From positions 1 through 41,454 of the IMG/VR virus record IMGVR_UViG_3300037504_000709: a stretch of DNA of 41,454 bases; one strand, 5' to 3'. The position numbers were made by a program, and so were the translations under genes. Shown here one piece after another: positions 16,334-24,550 of this stretch (positions within the stretch are counted from its first letter, which is position 1; every line of letters starts with the position of its first letter). Under the pieces are notes generated by a model, which was given only the letters and a program-made list of their open reading frames with translations, had not been told where the DNA came from and made no database searches. This DNA is from a virus.

Positions 16334-17425
16334 TTAAGCTACTCCAGTAATTCCTGTCAATTTCCCCAGTCTTCTAGGTTGTGTGCTAAGTAATTGTCCT
16401 ACAGCATACATTCTAGCAATGATTCCTGCCTTATTTGGCATCATCATTTCGTTCTGATAGAAAAATCCGTGTGAAGAACTTGGTTTATTTGGTTGATTTT
16501 CAATTACTTTAGTTTTACCCAAATTCACTTTCTTCATGAATGATTTATATTCAGCAGGAGTCTTGGTTCTACCATACCAGTTTAAATAATTTTCATTTAA
16601 CAAGTACATGGTTTGTGCAGGACATGCTTTATCTCTCAAAATTGGAATACCTCTATAAGTTAAAACAGTGAAGCCTAGTCCACCCTTTAGTTCTGCAGGT
16701 CTACTAATGCTTGAATCTTGAATACCAAGTTTTTGATATCCTACATTTTGTGCATTTGAAACTACTGTAGGATTAAGTAAACTCTCATAAAGAGTCCAAA
16801 TGTCCCAAGTAGTAGCAAACAAAGTTGGCATTTCTTTTCTGCCTGTGTCTGCCACATCATCAAATAATGCACCCATCTTGGATAGTGATAAATCACCACC
16901 AGATGCAGTTGAGGTAGCATTTAACTGACTGTATGTTGATCTGCTCTGACCACCATATGTACTAACATTAGTGCCATCATCAACAATAGCCTCTAAACCT
17001 AATGGTTTTTCACCAGCTCCAGTGCCATAAAAAGCTTCTGCTAAATCATCGATCATTTCTTCGATTGCTTCTTCTTTTCTGAATTGATATTCATCAATAG
17101 TCTGATCTGGAGTACTTCTTGCAAATGCTTCATCCATAATATCAACAATTGCATGCTGATATAAATTGTGTGAAAACTCAATTTGAATAGTAGTATCCAC
17201 AGCTGCTGAATTAAGAGTTGTAAGTCCTCTAAAGAACTGTCCTTGTTCGGTTTTTTCAACCTTAATTGTTTTTAATATTGTTTGTGAGTTAAATGGTTTT
17301 CCCATTCTCATAAAGCGACAAGCTAATGTGCTTGAATCTAGGATTGCGTCCACAATCATAGCAGCTTCACGAGGGGTCGAGAAATGTTGAACTCGATTAC
17401 CATGTTGTATGCCGTCTAAAGCCAT
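16334..17425 (-). CDS. Major capsid protein, HK97-like, 363 aa
   Basis: The product has an N-terminal region leading to VEKTEQGQFFRGLTTLN (N-arm/E-loop-like), a long spine-type helix (QFRKEEAIEEMIDDLAEAFY) and a C-terminal domain with GLGFTVLTYRGIPILRDKAC and YLLNENYLNWYG, the pattern seen in HK97-fold capsids. Length is typical. An AAAAGGAAAA ribosome site precedes the ATG. It follows the scaffold-like gene and a leaky terminator, so its high dose probably depends on read-through or a local promoter. Confidence 0.85.
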   Translation of the reverse strand: MALDGIQHGNRVQHFSTPREAAMIVDAILDSSTLACRFMRMGKPFNSQTILKTIKVEKTEQGQFFRGLTTLNSAAVDTTIQIEFSHNLYQHAIVDIMDEAFARSTPDQTIDEYQFRKEEAIEEMIDDLAEAFYGTGAGEKPLGLEAIVDDGTNVSTYGGQSRSTYSQLNATSTASGGDLSLSKMGALFDDVADTGRKEMPTLFATTWDIWTLYESLLNPTVVSNAQNVGYQKLGIQDSSISRPAELKGGLGFTVLTYRGIPILRDKACPAQTMYLLNENYLNWYGRTKTPAEYKSFMKKVNLGKTKVIENQPNKPSSSHGFFYQNEMMMPNKAGIIARMYAVGQLLSTQPRRLGKLTGITGVA

Positions 17426-17462
17426 ATTTTCCTTTTTTTTACTATTTTACTAATTTATAAAT

Positions 17463-17487
17463 AAAAAAACTCCCGGCTAGGGAGTTT
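17463..17487 (-). terminator. Hairpin terminator between scaffold and capsid genes
   Basis: On the minus strand AAACTCCC-TAGCC-GGGAGTTT with a following TTTT run gives an 8-bp stem. It belongs to the same hairpin family as 5611 and 10812. Location upstream of the capsid gene suggests either attenuation or protection of the capsid mRNA 5-prime end after processing. Confidence 0.75.
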
Positions 17488-17541
17488 ATTCATCCTTATT
17501 AATATAATCTTATTATAAAGCTAAAAGCGTTTTAGGTCAAA

Positions 17542-18219
17542 CTATAACCCAAGTTTCTTTCTTGCAGCTCTGATTTCCTCATAAGTATAGTCATCTTCTG
17601 ATTGTGTTTGATTACTGGCAAAGTTACCAAAAACAGGTGCGTTTGCTCCAGCAGGAGCTTTGTCATAATGCTTATGATATGCTTTATATAAACTAGTATT
17701 GTTCTCATAAGCTAGATCTCTTAACTTTTGCCAAGTCTTTATTCCTTTGGACTTTTTCATCTCATCTTGTCCTAATTGTTCGCCTTTTTTGAGTTTCTCC
17801 AAAACCTCATCTTCAATTTGAACTTTACCCTCTTCTATTAAATCCATGAAATCTCTACTGTATTCTTGCTGCTTTTTTAGCATTTTCTTTTTGTATTTCT
17901 CTGATTCTTGTTTTTTAGCTTGTTCTCTTCTTTTCTCTAATTCATTAAGTTTTTTATCAAAAGCTTTTTGAGCTCGCTTGTAAGCCTTCTCTTCTGCAGT
18001 TTTGATTACCTGTTGCCAACTATCTGGATCTTTCTTACCTTCTTTTTCCCAAGGTAGGGCATCCTCTTTTCTGCCAGCCAGAGAACTAATCAGCTCTTCT
18101 TTTAATTTCTGAGCATTCTCTTGACTCTTTTTACTTGCTAACTCTTCGGCTTTTTTTAAAACCTTCTCTTCTGTTAGCTTACTATTATTATCGTTTTGTT
18201 TTGTTGTATTATCTTGCAT
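17542..18219 (-). CDS. Probable scaffolding protein, 225 aa
   Basis: The product is highly charged (Lys/Glu-rich) with a long central coiled coil (AYKRAQKAFDKKLNELEKRR) and a C-terminal YTYEEIRAARKKLGL helix, a frequent ending for scaffolds that bind the capsid. It lies between portal and capsid, the standard scaffold position. No Shine-Dalgarno sequence is visible before its ATG; the upstream bases are TACAATTTAATATAT. Confidence 0.75.
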   Translation of the reverse strand: MQDNTTKQNDNNSKLTEEKVLKKAEELASKKSQENAQKLKEELISSLAGRKEDALPWEKEGKKDPDSWQQVIKTAEEKAYKRAQKAFDKKLNELEKRREQAKKQESEKYKKKMLKKQQEYSRDFMDLIEEGKVQIEDEVLEKLKKGEQLGQDEMKKSKGIKTWQKLRDLAYENNTSLYKAYHKHYDKAPAGANAPVFGNFASNQTQSEDDYTYEEIRAARKKLGL

Positions 18220-18224
18220 ATATA

Positions 18225-20168
18225 TTAAATTGTATCATTTTTATCTAAATGTCTGAAGTTGTTAAACCAGGATTTATTCTGCGGTTTATCTTTGTGTGCC
18301 ATCACACGATTGTTGTTAGGCATTCCTCCTCCCATTGGAGGTCCTTGAGGATTCTGGTTTGTGTTTTCTAATTGCCTATTTCTTCTTATTAATTCTTGTG
18401 CCATTCCTTTAGTGTCTCTTTTTTGTAAATATTTTTGTATATATAATTCTGGACTAGACTGGAATAGCATTAAACGCAGTGTTCGCTCTTCTGGTTTAGT
18501 TACCTCTGTATCCTCAAAGAATGTTAAAGGATCAGTCATACCCATACGGGCTCGCTCATATGCTTCCCTTCTTTTTTGCATTTTATCTACAGAACTTGCT
18601 CCAACTTCAATCTCCATCCCGTCTTCTACATAATCATTGACTATATTGATATATAAATCATTTCCCTCTTCACCCAAAACTCGAACCATATGAGGTTTTT
18701 TATAGAAAAGCTTTATAAACTGAAGTGTCCACTCTGCCATCCATTCACTAGCCTGATTTATAGTATCATCAACCATATCATCAATCACACCAAAATCCTG
18801 CTCCCTCATCATCTGTCTTGCACCCAAAGTTTCATCACCAGCCTCTCTAGTGCCTCGAGTTGTGGCATTGAGTGCTAACATTTCAAAAGCTATTGATCTA
18901 TCAATGTTTTTTGCACTATACAATTGACTTGGTGCAGGAGGACTTGAAATATAACTATAAACATCTCTGATATTACCATCAACGACAATAGCTTGATCTG
19001 GATCATTATAATCTGTTGATTCTATTGTTTCTTTTTTGATAGCCTGAGTATTAAATACGTGTTTACCCCTACTTCTAGCATTCATCTCATGGATTTGTCT
19101 GCCTTCAATATTAATATTATCCTGAAGCTCTAATACTTGTTCGTAATTTGTAGTTTCATCAACTGGTTTATCCCAATTTTGATATGTCATGATAAAATAT
19201 GGTTTTCTTGGATCTTTAAAGAAATTTTGAAATTCTTTATTTCTAACTAAATTCTGATCATTTCCACCAAACATCTTTTCAAAAAACTCTACGTCGCTAA
19301 TTTCTTTTTTCTTTCCTAAGTGATCATATTTAAAATAATGAGGTTCACCTTCAAAATCAAAATAAGGATTTTTAATTTTTTCCAAAACCAACGAATCAAG
19401 CATCCACAATACACCACTGATTTTTTCAAATTGTTCATCTTCTACTTCCTTGTAATAATCAAACCAAACTTCTTGACAATCAACTAAATTTTGATAAAAA
19501 TCTTCCTTTTTAGTATCGCCACCCTCAACAAAGCCTAATTCTTCCAAAATTTGTGTTTTCTTTTTAGGAAACATCATAATCAGCTTATGAACTGACAGTT
19601 TTTTCTTTTCTGCCAAAAAGCTCATCTTATCTGCATTCGGGGTTTCTACAAAAGGATCAAGCAAAATATTTTTAGGAGACACATTCACAAACTCATAATT
19701 GCCATTTGCTCCCAACTCTGGATTCCACCTGGCTTTGATAACTGCATAAAAACTAGCAGGACGCTGAACGTATGCTTTGCCTAAAATGTTTTTTCTCTCT
19801 CTTTTGCTAAAATCTCTCTCTATTAGACGAGTTAAAGCCTTAGCATTTTCTGGATTTGCTTGAACGTTCCCAGGTTTGATAATGATATCTGGAATTCTGC
19901 TGACTGCTATTGCTTTATTTCTTACATGCGTTTCCCACAGAATATTTTCTTTATACGGCATTTGATATGATCTTAGATTTTTAGGTAATTGATCACCAAA
20001 GAGATAGGCTTCTAGTTTTTCTTGCCTTTCTCTTAAATCAAATTTAGCCCACTCATTTTGAGCCTGGGCTATCCTATCATACACAAATTTGCCTAATTCA
20101 TAATCGGGTATCTCTAAACGAATGGGGGATAAATCTCTTGGATCATTGTTGGAATTATAATCTTTCAT
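18225..20168 (-). CDS. Portal protein, 647 aa
   Basis: Size, acidic/aromatic composition and the sequence of motifs fit portals of large podovirus/siphovirus type: an N-terminal clip region (YLFGDQLPKNLRSYQMPYKEN), central QNWDKPVDETTNYEQVLELQDNIN segment in part, and a helical crown with ARQMMREQDFGVIDDMVDDT. The C-terminus is Asn/Gln/Gly rich and disordered. It follows TerL and the zinc-ribbon gene. TATAAT (20181-20176) ends 7 nt before the ATG and no ribosome site is seen. Confidence 0.85.
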   Translation of the reverse strand: MKDYNSNNDPRDLSPIRLEIPDYELGKFVYDRIAQAQNEWAKFDLRERQEKLEAYLFGDQLPKNLRSYQMPYKENILWETHVRNKAIAVSRIPDIIIKPGNVQANPENAKALTRLIERDFSKRERKNILGKAYVQRPASFYAVIKARWNPELGANGNYEFVNVSPKNILLDPFVETPNADKMSFLAEKKKLSVHKLIMMFPKKKTQILEELGFVEGGDTKKEDFYQNLVDCQEVWFDYYKEVEDEQFEKISGVLWMLDSLVLEKIKNPYFDFEGEPHYFKYDHLGKKKEISDVEFFEKMFGGNDQNLVRNKEFQNFFKDPRKPYFIMTYQNWDKPVDETTNYEQVLELQDNINIEGRQIHEMNARSRGKHVFNTQAIKKETIESTDYNDPDQAIVVDGNIRDVYSYISSPPAPSQLYSAKNIDRSIAFEMLALNATTRGTREAGDETLGARQMMREQDFGVIDDMVDDTINQASEWMAEWTLQFIKLFYKKPHMVRVLGEEGNDLYINIVNDYVEDGMEIEVGASSVDKMQKRREAYERARMGMTDPLTFFEDTEVTKPEERTLRLMLFQSSPELYIQKYLQKRDTKGMAQELIRRNRQLENTNQNPQGPPMGGGMPNNNRVMAHKDKPQNKSWFNNFRHLDKNDTI

Positions 20169-20175
20169 AACTACA

Positions 20176-20183
20176 ATTATATA
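20176..20183 (-). promoter_or_regulatory. TATAAT box directly before the portal ATG
   Basis: Minus-strand TATAAT overlaps the stop codon of the zinc-ribbon gene; the sequence TATAATTGTAGTTATG closely resembles TATAATTGCAGTATG before TerL. A transcript starting here would be leaderless. No good -35 is evident. Confidence 0.4.
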
Positions 20184-20419
20184 CTAAAGAAATGATAAAT
20201 TGCACCACAATTTTTATTTGAACACTTAATACTCATGGGCATAGCAAATGGCTGCATTCCAGGAAGTATTGCTATTACCCTTCTGGTGTGCATACAAATA
20301 GGATTTCTACAATACGGGCAAAAAAATTTAGTTGACCTATCTTGATCTTGCAAGAATACAGATACATGTCTATCTTTAATTCCATGCGTTTCTCTATACT
20401 TTTTATTAGTTTGAGTCAT
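20177..20419 (-). CDS. Zinc-ribbon protein, 80 aa
   Basis: Two metal-binding knuckles are visible: FFCPYCRNPIC and KCSNKNCGAIY. Its ATG overlaps the TerL stop (ATGA), so it is translationally coupled to TerL. Small zinc proteins between terminase and portal occur in several phages; a role as a nucleic-acid-binding packaging accessory is inferred. Confidence 0.7.
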   Translation of the reverse strand: MTQTNKKYRETHGIKDRHVSVFLQDQDRSTKFFCPYCRNPICMHTRRVIAILPGMQPFAMPMSIKCSNKNCGAIYHFFSI

Positions 20420-23400
20420 AATGTTCTCCAGTCTGATGATTTTTTTCTTAATCTTTTAGCACTAAAACCTTCAGGATCAATTGTAAACTTATCAGATTTT
20501 TCATCAAAATTTGTAATACGTTTTACCTTACTTGATCCAGTACCAAATTTATAACTACCAGGAGCTACATTAATGTATTTTACACGGCTGAGAAGATAAA
20601 CACTTGAATCGTAAGCGTGATCCTCTCCTGTGGTATCTACTAGATCAACACGGTGTTCATCATATCCAAGCATAGGAATAGTTCTAATCCAATTAGTACA
20701 AGTATTAGTAACTAGCAAGTAAGGCAAGCCATCTGGTCCCATAGATAACCAATTATGCATCCTAGCTACATTAGCCAACCTGTTATTGTTGCCTTTAGTG
20801 ATATTTACCCTAATATTGTGTGTACCAAACCTCTTTCTCATGATATCTGCAATAGAAATACTGCTATCCGATCTGGAGTTATGCATAGCAGGATCAGTAA
20901 TAACTTTACTCAAAGGAATATCATTACTAACCAAAAATTCACTAATTATATCCACCCATTCATCTGGTGTTTTTTGATTACCATAAAACTCTTTATAAAA
21001 AATCACACGATTAAAATCATCTCCAGCATCAGTAACTTGCGGTATAATTGCCACCAAGTAAGCTGCGAACGCACTATTCTTTGAATATCCCCAGTCCATA
21101 CACAATAAATGCGTAAAACTTCTTGAAGGTATTACAGGATCTATCACGTGTTTGTCTCTATTGAATTCTCCAAAAACCTGACCTTGAAACACATCCCAAT
21201 CTCCAAACCTCCAGGCTTTATAAGTCTGAGGATCTGTCTCTTTTAACATCTCTATGTTGTGAACGTAACCTGGATCAGTTTTTATTAATTTTGGATTATC
21301 ATCCATGGTAGCGTGGATAAACACACGACATCTCTTGTAAGTCTTACCCAAGACCTTAAACTCCTCACAAAAGGGTTCTCCCCATGGACCTACATCAATA
21401 AACCTTTTTTTGACCCAGGAATTACCACTCAAGAACACAGTTCCGTTTTGTCTTAAATAGAATCTATGAACATCTTTTATTCCTAAACAATAAACCCAAC
21501 CTTTAAAATATTTCTTTTTAATATTTTTTTTCTCTATCCATCCCAATTTATTTTCTTTAAAAGAAACATCATAAGAAAGACCAATTCTGTTTTTTCTTTG
21601 TCTACTAGATAAATAGATTCTAAAACCTAATTTTAAACCTATTTCACACATATCATCTGCTAATTGTTTTGAAATAGTATAATAATGATTTTTATGACCG
21701 TCTCCCATCATAATGGTTTTATAAAAAAGTTTTAATTGTTGTTTAGTAGCATTTTTAATAATTTGTGGTACATATTTATCTCTTGCTTTTCCAAATTTAC
21801 TAAGAAATCCAACCCAAGAACGTGAATAAATAACACAATTAACTCCATTCCAGTTGTAATGAAAACCAATTCTTTTTAATAGTTTACTAATTTTAATTCT
21901 ATTCTTTTTCTTGGCTTGTGCAATTGAAAAACTTCCAGTTTTTTGACTAAAAGAACCTTCTGCCAAATACCATCCCATAAGCTCGCAAAAATCATCTCCC
22001 TTTAATTTTAAAGGTTGAGGATACTTTTTCTTTCTTGATTCTTGATACTCTACATCAAACTCGTTTACGTGTTTCCCCTTCCACAAACCAATTTTAGGTA
22101 ATCTAGTAACCTTATTTAAATTTTTAACCTTTATTAAACTGGGGGGATGAAAAGTGCGTTCTGATTTATTTTTAGTTTCTGTTACCCTTACAATTTTATG
22201 ATTAGGAGTGCATTCAAATCTAGCAGACCAATTATCTGATTTATATAAAAAACCCTCATACCACTCTTTAATTGTTTGATCTACTTTTCTAAAACAAGTT
22301 TCACCATCAACATCAGTTAAACACAAATCTCCTTCTTTTATTTTAGAAATATCTTTCCAACCATCTGGTGTTAATACCTCCCCTCCAGGTACACAGTGAC
22401 CTGTGCCACCAGGGTTAGTGGTAGCAAAAACCCTAGGCTCTAAATCTTTTATGGTTGATCTACAACTAGACAGAATCCTTAAATAATCTCTTTCTCTTGG
22501 AATTTGTGTTAGCTCTTCTACTAAAATACGCTGATACTCATGACCCTGGTATTTAGTATAAGAATCAGAATCTGCCAGGTGTCCAGTTCTGAAAATACAT
22601 CCTGACGGTCCTATAAACTCAGGAGGGTTGCCACGCTTATTAAATCCAAGGCGTGAATACATCCTCCAGGCTCTGTCTATCCAGTCTTCTAAATCTGTTG
22701 AATTACGTCTCAAAATTAACGCTCGCAAATCCGGGTTATGTGACTCACGAAGCAACCAAGCTATTCCTGCATCGGTATTGTGAGTTACTGTGTAATCATT
22801 TGTTAAATATAACCCATCTTTTTTTTCTACTCTAATACAAACACATTCTTTTTTTTCTTTTACTTTTATACTTTTTATTCTCTTTCCTAAGAGACTTATC
22901 CCGCCATTATATGGTTTCATTCTTTTTCTTTTTCTTTTTAATCTAAAGGGAATAATTTCATTATTAAATCGTATATAAAGACGAAATCTATATCCATTAA
23001 AGCAAAGTTTAGAATATCCACCAAGAGATAGAACTAATTCTCTTACTCCTTGGGCTAAATCCTTACTAATACTTGTGTATTCCATGTGTCCTCTTTTATC
23101 TATATACCCATCTGTATCCATCAACCCTTGCAGAATACCCAATCTAACTTCAGATGTATTATATATGTATTCTTTTGGTATAAATTTGGTAGCACTTTTA
23201 CTTCCTTTTAAACCTAAATCTTTTAATTTTCCAAAAAGAGAATCTTTATGAGCCACAAATCTTCCATAAGAATCTCTCCTGGCAGAATGTCCCATCCCAA
23301 TAGAATAATCACAACCTTGTTTAAATCTAACTTTTAATCCAATAGATTTAAAAAAGTCTAGAATCTCTTTGTCTTTAGTACTAAATTTAACACTCCGTTT

Positions 23401-23898
23401 TGCTATATACCCATCACCCAAAATTAACCCTAATAAATAAGGATCCATCAATACTTCTCTTTTTTTATATTCAACAGGAAAGGTGAGCGGCACATAAGCA
23501 AAAACACCCCTAGTAGAATCTAAAATATCTAGAATTTTTTTTGTACAATAAATGCCATCTTGCCTTTTGGTATTACTAAAATGAATCCACCACAAATGAT
23601 CAAAAGTACTCTCTACAACACTACCATCATTAAAGACAATCTCACAAACCTGTTTCTTTCCTTGAGGATAAATCCCAGTAACCCTAGTGTTTCCACCAGT
23701 AGGACTGCAAACACAATCGCCTACTTTTAATTCTCCTATCTTTTTTTTACCAGAAGGCGTAATCACAATTGAATCTAAGGGTTGTGCTTTGCCTCCACCC
23801 CTAGCTCCACCATATAAAACCTCAAACTCAGTACGCTTTAAAGCCTCAGTCTGTGCCCCAGGATGGGGTTTCCACAATACTTCTCTTTTCTTGCTCAT
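20416..23898 (-). CDS. terL: Terminase large subunit with two inteins, 1160-aa precursor
   Basis: ATP-driven DNA packaging motor and nuclease. Exteins are residues 1-37, 375-501 and 827-1160, giving a 498-residue mature protein. Walker A is GGARGGGK-T, split by intein 1 between K37 and T375; Walker B is RILVEEL (457-463); the coupling motif ATTNPGGTGH is followed by intein 2 at H501/S827. The nuclease carries CMDWGYSK (D935), VITDPAMHN (D1002) and GEDHAYDSSVY (D1093, D1097). Without splicing neither ATPase motif is assembled, so packaging depends on both splicing events. No Shine-Dalgarno is present; an extended -10 TGTTATAAT ends 6 nt before the ATG. Confidence 0.95.
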   Translation of the reverse strand: MSKKREVLWKPHPGAQTEALKRTEFEVLYGGARGGGKAQPLDSIVITPSGKKKIGELKVGDCVCSPTGGNTRVTGIYPQGKKQVCEIVFNDGSVVESTFDHLWWIHFSNTKRQDGIYCTKKILDILDSTRGVFAYVPLTFPVEYKKREVLMDPYLLGLILGDGYIAKRSVKFSTKDKEILDFFKSIGLKVRFKQGCDYSIGMGHSARRDSYGRFVAHKDSLFGKLKDLGLKGSKSATKFIPKEYIYNTSEVRLGILQGLMDTDGYIDKRGHMEYTSISKDLAQGVRELVLSLGGYSKLCFNGYRFRLYIRFNNEIIPFRLKRKRKRMKPYNGGISLLGKRIKSIKVKEKKECVCIRVEKKDGLYLTNDYTVTHNTDAGIAWLLRESHNPDLRALILRRNSTDLEDWIDRAWRMYSRLGFNKRGNPPEFIGPSGCIFRTGHLADSDSYTKYQGHEYQRILVEELTQIPRERDYLRILSSCRSTIKDLEPRVFATTNPGGTGHCVPGGEVLTPDGWKDISKIKEGDLCLTDVDGETCFRKVDQTIKEWYEGFLYKSDNWSARFECTPNHKIVRVTETKNKSERTFHPPSLIKVKNLNKVTRLPKIGLWKGKHVNEFDVEYQESRKKKYPQPLKLKGDDFCELMGWYLAEGSFSQKTGSFSIAQAKKKNRIKISKLLKRIGFHYNWNGVNCVIYSRSWVGFLSKFGKARDKYVPQIIKNATKQQLKLFYKTIMMGDGHKNHYYTISKQLADDMCEIGLKLGFRIYLSSRQRKNRIGLSYDVSFKENKLGWIEKKNIKKKYFKGWVYCLGIKDVHRFYLRQNGTVFLSGNSWVKKRFIDVGPWGEPFCEEFKVLGKTYKRCRVFIHATMDDNPKLIKTDPGYVHNIEMLKETDPQTYKAWRFGDWDVFQGQVFGEFNRDKHVIDPVIPSRSFTHLLCMDWGYSKNSAFAAYLVAIIPQVTDAGDDFNRVIFYKEFYGNQKTPDEWVDIISEFLVSNDIPLSKVITDPAMHNSRSDSSISIADIMRKRFGTHNIRVNITKGNNNRLANVARMHNWLSMGPDGLPYLLVTNTCTNWIRTIPMLGYDEHRVDLVDTTGEDHAYDSSVYLLSRVKYINVAPGSYKFGTGSSKVKRITNFDEKSDKFTIDPEGFSAKRLRKKSSDWRTL
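21421..22395 (-). mobile_element. Intein 2 of TerL with LAGLIDADG endonuclease (325 aa)
   Basis: Residues 502-826 of the precursor. It starts with Cys (CVPGGEVLTPDGWKDI), has a block-B ECTPNHKIV (T564, H567), and ends VFLSGN before Ser827. The usual penultimate His is Gly. LAGLIDADG motifs are LMGWYLAEGSF (640-650) and FYKTIMMGDGHK (725-736), both with their acidic residue, so homing activity may persist. The insertion site, after NPGGTGH, is a conserved terminase ATPase motif. Confidence 0.92.
22777..23787 (-). mobile_element. Intein 1 of TerL with LAGLIDADG endonuclease (337 aa)
   Basis: Residues 38-374. It begins with Ala (AQPLDSIVITPSG), carries a block-B like STFDHLWWI (T98, H101) and ends NDYTVTHN before Thr375. 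An Ala1 start belongs to the non-canonical intein class that bypasses the first acyl shift. LAGLIDADG motifs are YLLGLILGDGYI and LGILQGLMDTDGYI, with both catalytic Asp residues. It splits Walker A between Lys and Thr. Confidence 0.93.
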
Positions 23899-23904
23899 AC
23901 TGCA

Positions 23905-23913
23905 ATTATAACA
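23905..23913 (-). promoter_or_regulatory. Extended -10 promoter of terL, probably leaderless transcript
   Basis: TG-T-TATAAT reads on the minus strand with the box ending 6 nt before the ATG. No ribosome site lies between. No convincing -35 is present at 17 nt; hairpin 1 of the first 46-nt unit occupies that region, so regulation by a protein or structure there is plausible. Confidence 0.55.
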
Positions 23914-23915
23914 AA

Positions 23916-24053
23916 TGTGTTAGCCTTTAGCTAACAACCTATTTAGACTAAGTTTAGATATTGTGCCAACCTTTGGTTGGCAATCTGATTAGATATAATC
24001 TAATCATTGTGTCAATTTTTAATTGACAACCTATTTAGACTTAGTCTAAACAT
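23916..24053. repeat. Three tandem 46-nt double-hairpin units
   Basis: Units at 23916, 23962 and 24008, each exactly 46 nt and opening TGTG. Hairpin A: GTTAGCC-TTT-AGCTAAC, GCCAACC-TTT-GGTTGGC, GTCAATT-TTT-AATTGAC. Hairpin B: ATTTAGAC-TAA-GTTTAGAT, GATTAGAT-ATA-ATCTAATC, TTTAGAC-TTA-GTCTAAA. Arms differ between units yet still pair, with one mismatch and two wobbles in unit 1. Every loop is three nucleotides. Confidence 0.85.
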
Positions 24054-24060
24054 TGTGATA

Positions 24061-24500
24061 AAATAAACCTACCTGGTGATAACAATAGAGCAAGGGGAAC
24101 TCTTGGGATTATCGAGGAATAACTCATACCTCAATAAAAAAGACAGAATCCCAAATAATTCCCAAACACTTATCTGGTGCTAGATGATATACAAATAGCA
24201 TCTAACACAAAAAAAGAAAGCTAGAAAAAACCAGTCTAGAGACTCTTACTTTTTTTAAGAAAAATACTAAAGGGGGTTGCCTCTTTTATCTAACACAATC
24301 AAATGCAAACCCCATCTATTTGTATGTACAAGATTAAGGGCGATTGTGTCTAAATTACATTTAGACAATCTGTCAGTCAAAGACTGACATTACCCTTAAA
24401 TTGTGAAATCCTGATAGATTAGCAGTACTAACTATCACTTTCACAGTTGGAGAGAGAAAACTCCTGCAGACTTGAAAATCCCTCAATATTAAGGGTGTTC
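24061..24500 (+). ncRNA. Highly structured non-coding region, candidate RNA
   Basis: No open reading frame is supported here. Complementary segments nest extensively: TTGGGATT 24103-24110 with AATCCCAA 24147-24154, enclosing GAGG/CCTC; TAGATG 24181 with CATCTA 24199; GGGGTTGC 24273-24280 with GCAAACCCC 24305-24313 (one bulge); TAAGGG 24335 with CCCTTA 24393 around a 46-nt unit; TGTGAAA 24402 with TTTCACA 24439 around GATAG/CTATC. The loop at 24189-24198 (ATACAAATAG) is fully complementary to 24316-24325. Unpaired bases are A-rich on the plus strand, suggesting that strand, but a promoter and terminator were not identified. Confidence 0.45.
24345..24390. repeat. Fourth 46-nt double-hairpin unit, inverted
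   Basis: GTCTAAAT-TAC-ATTTAGAC and GTCAGTC-AAA-GACTGAC. Read on the minus strand the order is the 7-bp TTT-loop hairpin followed by the 8-bp hairpin, as in the tandem units, so this copy is inverted relative to them. It is preceded by ATTAAGGGCGAT. Confidence 0.75.
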
Positions 24501-24546
24501 TGTGCTAAATTTTAATTGGCAATGTGTCAATTTTTAATTGAACGAT
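24501..24546. repeat. Fifth 46-nt unit, degenerate
   Basis: It opens TGTG and holds two TTT-loop hairpins: GCTAAAT-TTT-AATTGGC (one mismatch, one wobble) and TCAATT-TTT-AATTGA. It is preceded by ATTAAGGGTGTTC, matching the flank of the fourth unit. Confidence 0.65.
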
Positions 24547-24550
24547 TGGG

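Noticed and set aside
23916-24053. CRISPR array
   Set aside because: The 46-nt units are contiguous without spacers, and each is internally palindromic with variable arms; no cas gene is present.
24061-24500. tRNA or known large RNA (GOLLD, ROOL)
   Set aside because: No cloverleaf with CCA-type acceptor or T-loop was found, and I cannot match the consensus of those RNA families by eye; only similarity in style can be claimed.
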